Below are positions 7,596 through 16,104 of a stretch of 64,000 bases of DNA, in pieces. Below the pieces are notes generated by a model that did not search any database, was not told the origin of the DNA, and was given only the letters and a program-made list of their open reading frames with translations. Each line of letters opens with the position of its first letter. Position 1 is the stretch's first letter. This DNA is from Polycladidibacter stylochi (GTDB taxonomy: Bacteria > Pseudomonadota > Alphaproteobacteria > Rhizobiales > Stappiaceae), in contig NZ_LLWE01000005.1 in assembly GCF_001562055.1 (NCBI RefSeq), positions 62,001-126,000 of the forward strand, read 5' to 3'. A program made the translations under genes and the position numbers.

Positions 7596-8585
7596 ATGAC
7601 AATGAGAGATCCCTATAGCGTACTGGGTGTAAGTAAAAACGCAACAGAAGCAGATATTAAGAAGGCTTTTCGTAAGCTGGCTAAAAAATATCATCCAGAC
7701 CAAAACGCTGACGACCCGAATGCTAAGGAGCGCTTTGCAGAAGCGAATTCAGCCTATGAAATTTTAGGCGATAAAGAGAAACGGGGACAATTTGATCGGG
7801 GCGAGATTGATGCCACCGGCAAACAACAATTCTACGGGCAAGATTTCCCAGGCGGCTTCAATCAGACACGCGGGGGAGCGCGTGGAGGCTTTAACTTCTC
7901 ACAGGATAGCGGCCCAATGGGTGGCGGTGGGTTTGACGACATTCTCAACGACATCTTAGGGGGATTTTCAGGGCGACGCCGGTCTGCCAGTGCTGGAGCT
8001 TCTGGTGCACAAACGCGCCGAGCACAAGCACGCAGCAATGCAAATGAAAAACAAAGTGCTGCTAAAGACGCCAGTTTGATTGCCCGGGTAACACTTGAGG
8101 ACTTGGTTAACACAGGCAAAGTGCGCGTTAAACTCCCTAGCGGAAAGACTGTCGATGTTAAAATACCTCGTGGTACTGTTGAAGGAGAAAAAATCCGCCT
8201 GAAGGGGCAGGGTTTTTCGGCGAATGGCCAAACTGGCGATGCATTGGTTGAAGTTCGTTACGCGGCGCACACGCTATTCAAACCTGATGGGCATGATCTA
8301 CGAACCGAGCTGCCGATTACACTCTATGAGGCTGTGCTAGGTACAAAAATTCGTATTCCAACATTAGAGGGCGCTGTAAAAATTACAGTCCCGGAAAACA
8401 CATCGGGTGGCAAAACTATGCGCTTAAAAGGCAAGGGCTTGCCTAAAAAGTCTGGCGGTCAAGGTGACTTGCTTGTGACTTTGCGTATTGCGTTGCCTGA
8501 GAAAGCCGATGGAGAACTGGAAAAACTCATGCGTATTTGGCGCGAGCTTAGACCCTACAAAGTTAGGGGATCTGAGTTTGGTTAA
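7596..8585 (+). CDS. DnaJ-family co-chaperone without zinc finger (CbpA-like)
   Basis: A 329-residue class-II-type J protein. The J domain covers about residues 3-70, with the DnaK-stimulating HPD in KKYHPDQN. A Gly/Phe-rich segment (about 80-128) and an Arg/Ser/Ala-rich linker follow, then two beta-rich substrate-binding domains (about 155-318) with KIPRGTVEGEKIRLKGQG and a repeat VPENTSGGKTMRLKGKG. The CxxCxGxG zinc domain of DnaJ is absent, as in CbpA. It would present unfolded protein to DnaK. The start is ATG 7596 or ATG 7602; neither has a strong ribosome site. A clear terminator follows. Confidence 0.9.
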   Translation: MTMRDPYSVLGVSKNATEADIKKAFRKLAKKYHPDQNADDPNAKERFAEANSAYEILGDKEKRGQFDRGEIDATGKQQFYGQDFPGGFNQTRGGARGGFNFSQDSGPMGGGGFDDILNDILGGFSGRRRSASAGASGAQTRRAQARSNANEKQSAAKDASLIARVTLEDLVNTGKVRVKLPSGKTVDVKIPRGTVEGEKIRLKGQGFSANGQTGDALVEVRYAAHTLFKPDGHDLRTELPITLYEAVLGTKIRIPTLEGAVKITVPENTSGGKTMRLKGKGLPKKSGGQGDLLVTLRIALPEKADGELEKLMRIWRELRPYKVRGSEFG

Positions 8586-8610
8586 TTAAACTTCATCGCG
8601 TTGGTAAATT

Positions 8611-8635
8611 GGGAGGCTTGGCCTCCCTTTTGTTT
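8611..8635 (+). terminator. Rho-independent terminator of the dnaJ-like gene
   Basis: GGGAGGC (8611-8617), loop TTG, GCCTCCC (8621-8627), then TTTTGTTT. It separates the rightward gene from the convergent SDR gene ending at 8634. Confidence 0.85.
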
Positions 8636-9512
8636 AGCACTCTTCTTGAGCCGTTAGTGGCGCTGGTGGCAGGCTATCATCTGGCACAAAAAAGTCCGGC
8701 ATTAACGCGGATTTTGGATCGACCCGATAGTGATCGAAATTACTCGTACCATTTTCAGCCAGTAAACTGTCATCAATAAAGAAGTTACCGCTTGTCTCAT
8801 TGGCTGGTGACGTCAGGATGATATGGGCTGCATCTGCCAATATTTGCGGTGTACGGCTTGCCTTAATCATCTCCTCCCCGCCCAGTAGGTTTTTTACTGC
8901 AGCGGTTGCAATAGTTGTTCGCGGCCACAATGCATTTACCGCGATACCTTTAGAGCGCAATTCACCAGCTAAACCCAATACAGCCAAGCTCATACCATAT
9001 TTTGCTATCGAGTAGGGCGTATGGTTTTTAAACCACTTCTCTTGCATATCCAAAGGGGGAGAAAGCATTAAAATGTGAGGGTTCTGTGCATTTGCAAGAT
9101 AGGGTAGCGCCAGCTTGGAGCACAGCAATGTACCCCGTGTATTAACTTGATACATTAAATCAAAGCGCTTCATTTCCAGTGCTTGTAATGGGGACAAATT
9201 GATCGCACTTGCATTGTTAATCACGATATCTATGCCGCCATAAGTGTCGGCACCAGACTTAAGTGCTTTGGCAACACTTTCCTCATCGCGAACGTCAACA
9301 ACTACAGGCATTGCCTTGCCGCCTAGCGCCTCCAGTTCTGCAGCTGCGGTATAAATTGTCCCTTCGAGCTTAGGATGCGGCTGCGCTGTTTTTGCTGCTA
9401 TAATGATATTAGCACCATCTTGTGCAGCACGTTTTGCAATAGCTAGGCCAATACCCCTTGAAGCCCCGGTAATGAAAAGCGTTTTCCCTTTTAATGTTTT
9501 GGCTGATTGCAT
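8634..9512 (-). CDS. Short-chain dehydrogenase/reductase, HSDL2-like
   Basis: A 292-residue SDR. The NAD(P)-binding motif is TGASRGIG (about residue 15), NNAS follows near 110, and the catalytic pair is YSIAKYG, with the expected Ser position inside LMLSPP. The shape, with its long tail after the catalytic domain, resembles the bacterial relatives of hydroxysteroid dehydrogenase-like protein 2 that often accompany fatty-acid genes. It is the last gene of a leftward operon (acyl-CoA dehydrogenase, crotonase, SDR), so a role in acyl or alcohol oxidation is likely. GGGAGGG lies 4 bases before the ATG. Confidence 0.85.
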   Translation of the reverse strand: MQSAKTLKGKTLFITGASRGIGLAIAKRAAQDGANIIIAAKTAQPHPKLEGTIYTAAAELEALGGKAMPVVVDVRDEESVAKALKSGADTYGGIDIVINNASAINLSPLQALEMKRFDLMYQVNTRGTLLCSKLALPYLANAQNPHILMLSPPLDMQEKWFKNHTPYSIAKYGMSLAVLGLAGELRSKGIAVNALWPRTTIATAAVKNLLGGEEMIKASRTPQILADAAHIILTSPANETSGNFFIDDSLLAENGTSNFDHYRVDPKSALMPDFFVPDDSLPPAPLTAQEEC

Positions 9513-9578
9513 ATTACCCTCCCAAGGAAATACTTATTTGACAGTTGACTACGCCCAATGATCGTTACCCATGGATGG

Positions 9579-10313
9579 TTAGCTCGTATTGCGCTCCATA
9601 AACTTCATGAATGCTGCCTGCGCTTCTTGTGAACCAAGTCGCTGTGCAAACAAACGCCCTTCCTCCTCAATACGATGTTCAATATCACCTGAGTTCTGAC
9701 GTAGTAGATTTCGAGAAATTTCAAGTGCTTCTCGGGGTTTACTTGCAATGGTTGCAGCACAGTCCAGTGCTGTTTCCTCAAGTTTATCACTTTGAACGAT
9801 TTTATTTATCAGTCCATATTGTAGTGCCTGTTCTGCGCCCCATTGCTCGCCCAAACACAACAGCTCAAACGCCCGTTTATACCCCAACTGCTGCGGCCCT
9901 AACTGACTCGAACCCGCTTCTGGAACCAAACCTAAGTCAACAAATGGTGTTTTGAAACTTGCTCCATTAGAAGCAAGGACCATATCGCAATGTAGTAACA
10001 TTGTTGTGCCAACGCCCACGGCCGGACCATCTACTGCTGCAATTACAGGAAGTTTGCAATTTGGTAGCACCTTTAAAAAACGGCGCACTCCCTCCATCTT
10101 AGCGATATCCGAGCTTAATTGCAGAAAGTCCATTATATCATTGCCAGCGGTGAATATGCCGGGAAGCCCCAAAATAACATGGCATCTTATGCCTTCACTT
10201 GCTTCTAAAGCTGTTGCAAGGGCTGCATACATATCCACCGTTAGAGCATTTTTCTTTTGCTCTCGATTGATACGAATAAGCTGAACCCGATCCAATACAG
10301 AAGTTAATATCAT
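9579..10313 (-). CDS. Enoyl-CoA hydratase/isomerase (crotonase family)
   Basis: A 244-residue crotonase. The oxyanion-hole segments are visible: FTAGNDIMDF near residue 55 and DGPAVGVGTTMLLHCD near 90. PEAGSS carries one of the acidic residues used by hydratases, but the second, usually in the helix before it, is not obvious, so isomerase or another crotonase reaction is possible. It lies between the acyl-CoA dehydrogenase and SDR genes with short gaps, as in a beta-oxidation-type operon. GGAGGGG lies 2 bases before the ATG. Confidence 0.88.
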   Translation of the reverse strand: MILTSVLDRVQLIRINREQKKNALTVDMYAALATALEASEGIRCHVILGLPGIFTAGNDIMDFLQLSSDIAKMEGVRRFLKVLPNCKLPVIAAVDGPAVGVGTTMLLHCDMVLASNGASFKTPFVDLGLVPEAGSSQLGPQQLGYKRAFELLCLGEQWGAEQALQYGLINKIVQSDKLEETALDCAATIASKPREALEISRNLLRQNSGDIEHRIEEEGRLFAQRLGSQEAQAAFMKFMERNTS

Positions 10314-10362
10314 TTCCCCTCCAACGCATTTTATAGCTTTACATACTCAAGAGATGTCAGCA

Positions 10363-12141
10363 CTAGACCAGATCCGATGGATCTAGCATCAAGATAGCCC
10401 CTGAAGCTGTTTGAACCGTCGTTGCAAGCGCTCCTACTTCAGGTAATACGCTCTCAGAAAAAATTCTAAGATGATTGGCCCGCTGGTCTTTTTGCGGCAC
10501 ATTGAGCGCTACTGACTTTAAGGCGGTCTGAGCTAAAAGGTGAGCTGATAACGTAATGGCTAACAGCCTTAAAAACGGTGTGGCACCAGCAAGAACCCGC
10601 TCATTCTGGCCCTCTTGTTTTGCAGTTTTAATCCAGTCGGCACTGGCTTCTAAATGCCCAAGAGCTTGCTTTAAGCGAACTGCCGCCAAACCGAAGGCTG
10701 GTATGTTGTGTTTTATGAGCTGATCACATGTTTGCTCAATTTCATCAAGCAGGCTTTGTAGTGCTGCTCCGTCGGAAAGCGGTAGCTTGCGCATTACCAA
10801 ATCGATAGACTGGATTGCGTTGGTACCTTCGTAAATGGGCGCAATACGGGCATCACGCAAATGTTGCGCAACGCCAGTTTCTTCAATATATCCCATTCCC
10901 CCATGGATCTGAAGCGCCTCAGATGCCACTTCTACTCCCATATCTGTTGCATAGGCTTTGGCAATAGGCGTTAATAGATTTGCTCTTTCACTCCAAAAGC
11001 GCTGTTGTTTGTCATCCTTAACCGATTTTGACATATCCAATGCATGTGCGCAGGCGTAGCATATTGCCCGCGCTCCCTGGATTTTAGAGCGCATTAAAAC
11101 AAGTGAGCGGCGAATATCCGGGTGATATGCAATCGGGCTCATTCCCTGCCCTTGCCAACTAGCAGACTTTCCCTGCTTACGTTCTAGCGCAAATTGTTTT
11201 GCTGCTTGCCATGCCCGCTCTGCGATACCGACCCCTTGAATGCCAACAGCCAAACGCGCGTTGTTCATCATGGTGAACATGCACGCAAGACCTTTATTTT
11301 CTTCGCCGATGAGCCAGCCTATCGCACCTTCATTTTCACCATAAACCATAGTTGCAGTCGGGGAGGCATGAATGCCCATTTTGTGCTCAAGCCCTGCTAC
11401 TTTGATGTCATTTTTACTCGCTAGACTGCCGTCATCATTGACCAGAAACTTTGGAACCAAAAACAAGGATATACCGCGGGTACCCGGCGGGGCATCTGGC
11501 AAACGAGCAAGTACCAGATGAACGATATTTTCACTCATATCGTGATCGCCGTAGGTGATAAAAATCTTTTGCCCTTTAATTGAATAGGTGCCATCACCTT
11601 TTGGCTCAGCCTTACAGCGCAAAGCAGCAAGATCAGAGCCAGCTTGAGGCTCTGTCAAATTCATGGTTCCGGTCCATTGACCTTCAACAAGCTTTTGCAA
11701 GTATGTTTGTTTTAAGTATGCACTACCATGCTCTTGTAATGCCTCAATTGCACCAATGGTAAGAGTTGGCGCAAGTGCAAACGCCATGGAAGCGGAGTTC
11801 CACATTTCCATCAAAGCTGTTGCAAGTAAATTCGGTAAGCCCTGTCCTCCATAATCAGGCTGACCTGCCAGAGAGCCCCAGCCAGACGCACACCACTGTT
11901 TATAGGCTTGCGCCCAGCCTGGGGGCGTGATGACACTGTCACCTTGTAAGCTTGAGGGGTTTTGATCGCCAACTTTATTCAAAGGGGCAATTACATCCTG
12001 CGCAAATTTTGCAGCCTCTTCTAGTATGGCCTCAACCAAATCGCTTGAGAGGTCCTCATTTGGCCAATTCGACTGGAGAGCAGAGAAATCAACGGTGTTT
12101 TGTAATATAAATGCAATTTCTGAAAGTGGAGCACGGTACAT
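10363..12141 (-). CDS. Acyl-CoA dehydrogenase, large (DmdC-like) form
   Basis: A 592-residue FAD-dependent acyl-CoA dehydrogenase of the ~590-residue class with an extra C-terminal domain, which includes 3-methylmercaptopropionyl-CoA dehydrogenases (DmdC) and other enzymes. Features: N-terminal YRAPLSEIAFIL, MNLTEPQAGSDLAAL and the catalytic-Glu segment IYEGTNAIQS. Electrons would pass through ETF to the ETF-QO encoded at 52.7 kb. ATG 12141 follows GGAAGAC; ATG 12186 would add 15 residues without a ribosome site. The exact substrate is not known; a DMSP-related role is only a possibility. Confidence 0.88.
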   Translation of the reverse strand: MYRAPLSEIAFILQNTVDFSALQSNWPNEDLSSDLVEAILEEAAKFAQDVIAPLNKVGDQNPSSLQGDSVITPPGWAQAYKQWCASGWGSLAGQPDYGGQGLPNLLATALMEMWNSASMAFALAPTLTIGAIEALQEHGSAYLKQTYLQKLVEGQWTGTMNLTEPQAGSDLAALRCKAEPKGDGTYSIKGQKIFITYGDHDMSENIVHLVLARLPDAPPGTRGISLFLVPKFLVNDDGSLASKNDIKVAGLEHKMGIHASPTATMVYGENEGAIGWLIGEENKGLACMFTMMNNARLAVGIQGVGIAERAWQAAKQFALERKQGKSASWQGQGMSPIAYHPDIRRSLVLMRSKIQGARAICYACAHALDMSKSVKDDKQQRFWSERANLLTPIAKAYATDMGVEVASEALQIHGGMGYIEETGVAQHLRDARIAPIYEGTNAIQSIDLVMRKLPLSDGAALQSLLDEIEQTCDQLIKHNIPAFGLAAVRLKQALGHLEASADWIKTAKQEGQNERVLAGATPFLRLLAITLSAHLLAQTALKSVALNVPQKDQRANHLRIFSESVLPEVGALATTVQTASGAILMLDPSDLV

Positions 12142-12225
12142 TTTGTCTTCCTTGCCAATCGCGGCTTGACGAAACGCGATTTGCACCGCAAAACGCGCAT
12201 AAATATCTCCTAGAGATTAGGGTGT

Positions 12226-13272
12226 ATGACGTTTACGTCAACCCTTGGAAGCCTCGCCATTCGTCGGACTATGGAATTGGACCAAATGAAACGCTGGACA
12301 CTGCCTTGCAATGATAAAACCTTTACAACAAGTGTGGAATTCGCAGAAGTCTGCCAGTTATTAAAGCAAGGGGATTTGGTCGCGCTCCCGACAGAAACGG
12401 TTTACGGGCTGGCAGCTGATGCAACCAATGGACAGGCATGTGCACGAATTTATAGTGCTAAAGGACGGCCACAGTTTAACCCATTAATCTCACATGTTGA
12501 GGATTTAGGAGCTGCCAGGCAGCACGGGGTATTTAATTTGGCTGCAAATAAACTAGCCGAAGCGTTTTGGCCCGGTCCTTTAACTCTCGTTGTCCCCAAG
12601 CTCCCAAACTCACCCGTTAGCGCGTTGGTTACAGCCGGTCTTGATTCAATTGCTTTGCGCGTGCCTAACGCACCTATTATGCAAGCACTTGCTAAATCGT
12701 GTGGAGTGCCATTGGCCGCTCCAAGCGCTAACCTATCAGGGAAAATTAGTGGCACTACCGCTGATGATGTTGCTGCGGACCTTTCTGATAGTCTTGCATA
12801 TTTGATTGATGGCGGCCCGACCAAGGTTGGCATTGAGTCTACAATTGTTTCATTGGTTGGCAGCACCCCTACCCTACTTCGACCAGGCGGTATTTCCCGC
12901 GAGGCCATTGAAGCGGTTCTAGATTGCACATTGGCAACAGCAGGACATAATAATAGCGCTCCCTCTGCCCCCGGAATGCTCAGCTCGCATTATGCACCAA
13001 ACGCTACGCTACGCTTAAATGCGCTTGAGGTTCTCCCCGGTGAAGCCCTGCTTGCTTTTGGCCAAGATTTGCCCGAGAGCGCTCATGTTGCCACCGGTGT
13101 CATAAACCTTAGCCCTTCTCGCTGCTTAGAAGAGGCCGCAGCAAATTTATTTTCAGCGTTACGCGCGGCAGACAAACTTGGAACAAACGGTATTGCCGCC
13201 ATGCCCATTCCGATGGAAGGGCTTGGAGAGGCTATTAACGATCGCTTAAAGCGAGCTGCTGCACCGAGGTAA
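12226..13272 (+). CDS. L-threonylcarbamoyladenylate synthase, Sua5 type
   Basis: Makes threonylcarbamoyl-AMP from threonine, bicarbonate and ATP for the t6A37 modification of ANN-decoding tRNAs. The YrdC/Sua5 catalytic domain spans about residues 32-230 (ALPTETVYGLAADA, SAKGRPQFNPL, PSANLSGKISGTT, GGPTKVGIESTIV), followed by the smaller Sua5 C-terminal domain (SSHYAP onward), which separates it from short TsaC. Start is uncertain: ATG 12226, 12271 or 12286 are in frame; the last has GGA 4 bases upstream and may be the true one. Divergent from the acyl-CoA dehydrogenase operon. Confidence 0.9.
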   Translation: MTFTSTLGSLAIRRTMELDQMKRWTLPCNDKTFTTSVEFAEVCQLLKQGDLVALPTETVYGLAADATNGQACARIYSAKGRPQFNPLISHVEDLGAARQHGVFNLAANKLAEAFWPGPLTLVVPKLPNSPVSALVTAGLDSIALRVPNAPIMQALAKSCGVPLAAPSANLSGKISGTTADDVAADLSDSLAYLIDGGPTKVGIESTIVSLVGSTPTLLRPGGISREAIEAVLDCTLATAGHNNSAPSAPGMLSSHYAPNATLRLNALEVLPGEALLAFGQDLPESAHVATGVINLSPSRCLEEAAANLFSALRAADKLGTNGIAAMPIPMEGLGEAINDRLKRAAAPR

Positions 13273-13291
13273 AAGCCATTATGGTTTTGTG

Positions 13292-13543
13292 CTATGGTTT
13301 GAAGGGAAACAAACCACTTTTCTGCAGATTGAAAAAACTGATTGGGATGACAGCCGCCAATGCCAATAACATGGTAAGCGCAAATGCTGCCTTGATATTA
13401 TAAGCCGTTATAATGGCCGCAAATACAGGGCTACCAAGTGTTGTACCCAAATTACCGAGCTGCACCCAACCCCAGTCCCCACAGGACAAAAACAAGTAGC
13501 CAATTGGTTTTAGTGGATAGTTGATTTGATGACATAATTCCAT
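13292..13543 (-). pseudogene. Remnant of an MFS transporter (C-terminal fragment)
   Basis: An 83-codon reading frame whose middle, GNLGTTLGSPVFAAIIT and the following hydrophobic run to SFF, matches the last two membrane helices of major-facilitator transporters. The first ~30 residues are poorly conserved and nothing recognisable lies upstream in the AT-rich spacer, so the N-terminal ~80% of the gene is missing. I read it as a decayed, 5'-truncated gene. It has no ribosome site. Confidence 0.55.
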
Positions 13544-13996
13544 TCCATGATAAATATTTCAATTGGTGTTCAAAATTTTACGCAACTGATAGTTTTACCT
13601 AATAATAAAGATCGCAATAAAAATAAGAATAACGCTTGCATAAATAACACAGTTTTTCAAAAATACATATTGTTATGTCTTAATTTCAATAAAACACAAT
13701 ATAATCACTTGCAATGTATAATAATAAAAATGAAAATTAACTTGTTTCATGAGTGGTTATGTGAAATTTATTTTGCATAACAACGAAACCTCCCCACGGG
13801 CAATTACGCTCGCAACTAGGACCGGGGCTGTTTTGAGTTATCCCCGGCCTGTCTTTTCGTCAACTTTCATGATGCACACAACAAAGCGGGCTGGAAATTA
13901 TCAGCTTTTAAGAATCTCTCTAATCACAGTGGATGATTGACAGTGGTGTTCGTTTGAGAAAAGCTAACTCAACTTTCTCACAAGAGGCCTGTTCCT
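13544..13996. other. AT-rich spacer with one GC-rich hairpin
   Basis: Very AT-rich from 13560 to 13770, with no supported gene; the open frames here have skewed composition (Asn/Lys/Ile) and no ribosome site. A CCGGGG/CCCCGG stem (13822-13827 with 13842-13847) lies further right without a T-run. Probably a degraded region beside the transporter remnant. Confidence 0.5.
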
Positions 13997-14926
13997 TTGA
14001 GTACACTATTGTTGCATCATTCATCTTACCTGAGCCATTTAACTCCCATCGGCCATCCTGAACGTCCTGATCGCCTGCGGGCTATTGACAGGATTTTAGA
14101 AAATGAGCGCTTTCTAATACTGGAGCGCGATACAGCGCCAATTGGACGATTTCAAGATGTGGCAAGGGCACACCGAGCTGATTACATCAATGGCATACAC
14201 CGGAAAATGCCACGGGACGGCATTATCCAACTTGATCAGGATACGACGCTTTCTCCTGGCAGCTGGGAAGCAGCCATGCGGGCTGTCGGCGGCGCATGCA
14301 AGGCTGTTGAAGAGGTGATGGAAGGCAAAGTGACGAATGCGTTCAGTTTATCGCGCCCACCTGGACACCATGCTGAGTCTCAACGATCTATGGGTTTTTG
14401 CGTTTTTAATAATGCTGCAATCGCTGCACGCTTTGCACAGGACCATTACGGAGCTGAACGTGTGGTCATCGTTGATATCGACGTCCATCATGGTAACGGA
14501 ACCCAAGAAATTTTCTGGGCTGACAAGACTGTAATGTATGCCTCAATCCATCAAGGACAACTATACCCGGGTACTGGTGAAAAGAATGAAGAGGGTGAGT
14601 TTGGAACAATAGTCAATGCACCTCTCGTGGCAGGTGATGGCGGCGATACCTTTAAAGAAGCTTTTTTACAAAAACTGCTACCTAGGATAAACAATTTCGC
14701 GCCGGATCTGGTAATCATTTCTGCTGGTTTCGATGCTCATCAACGTGACCCAATGGGCAGCCTTCGATTGTCCGAGATTGATTTTGCCTGGGTTACACGG
14801 CAGTTGATGGAAGTTGCTGACAAACACAGTAATTTGAAACTGGTCTCTCTCCTTGAAGGTGGATATGATTTAGAAGGTCTTGCGCGTTCATGCGCTGCCC
14901 ATGTAATGACATTGATGGACCATTGA
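13997..14926 (+). CDS. Histone-deacetylase-family protein (zinc deacetylase)
   Basis: A 309-residue arginase-fold zinc hydrolase of the HDAC/acetoin-utilisation/acetylpolyamine amidohydrolase superfamily. Key pieces: GHPERPDRL near residue 19, RPPGHHAE (the His-His charge relay), [12 protein letters not shown] (Asp and His zinc ligands), [11 protein letters not shown] (third ligand) and LEGGYDLEG (the transition-state Tyr). It should remove acetyl groups from a protein or small amine; the target is unknown. Start is TTG 13997, with AGAGG about 9 bases upstream. It precedes xseB by 52 bases, likely an operon and a gene pair I recall from Rhizobiales. Confidence 0.88.
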   Translation: MSTLLLHHSSYLSHLTPIGHPERPDRLRAIDRILENERFLILERDTAPIGRFQDVARAHRADYINGIHRKMPRDGIIQLDQDTTLSPGSWEAAMRAVGGACKAVEEVMEGKVTNAFSLSRPPGHHAESQRSMGFCVFNNAAIAARFAQDHYGAERVVIVDIDVHHGNGTQEIFWADKTVMYASIHQGQLYPGTGEKNEEGEFGTIVNAPLVAGDGGDTFKEAFLQKLLPRINNFAPDLVIISAGFDAHQRDPMGSLRLSEIDFAWVTRQLMEVADKHSNLKLVSLLEGGYDLEGLARSCAAHVMTLMDH

Positions 14927-14978
14927 ATATTGGGACCGGACAAAACTGGTTCGGCCCCTACCTAGCCTAGGAGCCATT

Positions 14979-15239
14979 ATGCAAGAAACACAGCAAACTT
15001 CAAAAACCGAAATCAAGTCGCTTTCGTTTGAAGCTGCAATGGCTGAACTGGAAGCAATTGTTCGTAATCTTGAGCAAGGGAATGTACCGCTTGAGAAAAG
15101 TATTGAGCTTTATAGTCGTGGCGACTTACTTCGCCAGCATTGCGATGCACTATTGAAGGCTGCAGAAGCAAAAGTTGAAAAAATACAGCTTAACCAATCT
15201 GGTAGTGCTACTGGCGTTACAGAGTTGCCCGACATTTAA
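14979..15239 (+). CDS. xseB: Exodeoxyribonuclease VII small subunit
   Basis: An 86-residue helical protein. [20 protein letters not shown] and the following [20 protein letters not shown] are the family signature. XseB binds XseA to form exonuclease VII, which degrades single-stranded DNA to oligonucleotides; xseA is not in this window. AGGAG lies 6 bases before the ATG. Downstream AAGACTTG/CAAGTCTT forms a terminator, so dxs, 866 bases on, has its own promoter. Confidence 0.92.
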   Translation: MQETQQTSKTEIKSLSFEAAMAELEAIVRNLEQGNVPLEKSIELYSRGDLLRQHCDALLKAAEAKVEKIQLNQSGSATGVTELPDI

Positions 15240-15262
15240 AAGTGATATCTTGTAGAAGATGC

Positions 15263-15297
15263 AAGACTTGTTGCACTCGGCTTCAAGTCTTTCTTTT
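15263..15297 (+). terminator. Terminator after xseB
   Basis: AAGACTTG (15263-15270) pairs with CAAGTCTT (15284-15291) around a 13-base loop and is followed by TCTTTT. Confidence 0.65.
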
Positions 15298-16104
15298 GGA
15301 AATATGTTCCTCTTTGATTAGAAAATTTCTATATAAGCAAAAGACAGCTTATTGATTATTATTTCTTATCTGAAAAAAGATAGTAAACTAAGCTTACGCC
15401 TCATTGTTTTATTTTGGCAATATTTTTTCAGCGAAATAATTCAAACTCTGCTACTTGTTAAATAATATTCTTAAATGTATGTGAGCGTTCTATCTGCCCT
15501 TAAATGATGAGGAAATTTAAATCGTTGCCAATAGCTGTTTTTAATAGCTCTAGTATTTTGAAGCTATCACATACAGCTCACGCTATTAATGGCGCTTAAT
15601 ATGCTCACATTATTACGAAAATAGAGCTCCTACCTAACAGATCATCCTAATAAAAATATTTTAGTGTCGTTGAATAGGATACTTAACCATTTAACAATTA
15701 TTAATTTTGTTGCTTTTAGATTTTGAAAAGAATAGTAAAAAATTAGTCAAATTTATTTATAGTTAAAATTTGATAAAAAAAGGGGGCCGCGTAAAGTGCG
15801 GCCCCAAGTCGATCACTGTGCACGTGGCCCCATCGACCACGACTTATCACATAAGATGTTTTTTAATCAATTGCATCACCCCATAGGGTGAAACCAATAC
15901 AATTTCTGATAGAAATTATAAAAAAACCGCATTTTTACCTAAAACAAATCACAGAATAACTATAGTAACCCTATAAATCACTAATTATAAAGCTGGGGCT
16001 ACCCTGAATAGATACGACTTAGCGATTGCGACATACTCTATCATGTTGTAAGGATCGAGGTTAATTCAGCATTCGCCATACAATGATAAGTGAATTAAAA
16101 AGAT
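15298..16104. other. Long non-coding stretch before dxs
   Basis: About 800 bases without a supportable gene on either strand. 15298-15770 is AT-rich with scattered short repeats. 15774-15895 holds the minus-strand RNA candidate listed separately. 15900-16104 should contain the dxs promoter, but I cannot name a convincing -35/-10 pair. Confidence 0.6.
15774..15895 (-). ncRNA. Candidate orphan small RNA, minus strand, with strong terminator
   Basis: Read on the minus strand: a TCACCC-N4-GGGTGA hairpin (15891-15876); a central hairpin with GTCGAT (15837-15832) pairing ATCGAC (15813-15808); then GGGGCCGC (15805-15798), a 7-base loop, GCGGCCCC (15790-15783), one C and a run of seven T (15781-15775), a textbook terminator. 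GGGGCC in the central hairpin (15831-15826) could also pair with the terminator's GGCCCC, giving an alternative fold. No minus-strand gene lies downstream for 3.6 kb, so it should be free-standing. The family is not assigned; alphaproteobacterial sRNA families such as suhB deserve comparison. The 5' end is uncertain. Confidence 0.55.

Noticed and set aside
13547-13780. 77-codon frame in the AT-rich spacer
   Set aside because: Asn/Lys/Ile-dominated composition expected of AT-rich DNA, and no ribosome site.
13822-13847. CCGGGG/CCCCGG hairpin as a terminator
   Set aside because: No T-run and no gene ending nearby on either strand.
15476-15575. TGTATGTGA ... TCACATACA inverted repeat and nearby GCTCAC copies
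   Set aside because: Arms are over 80 bases apart, with no T-run or gene next to them; could be chance in AT-rich sequence.
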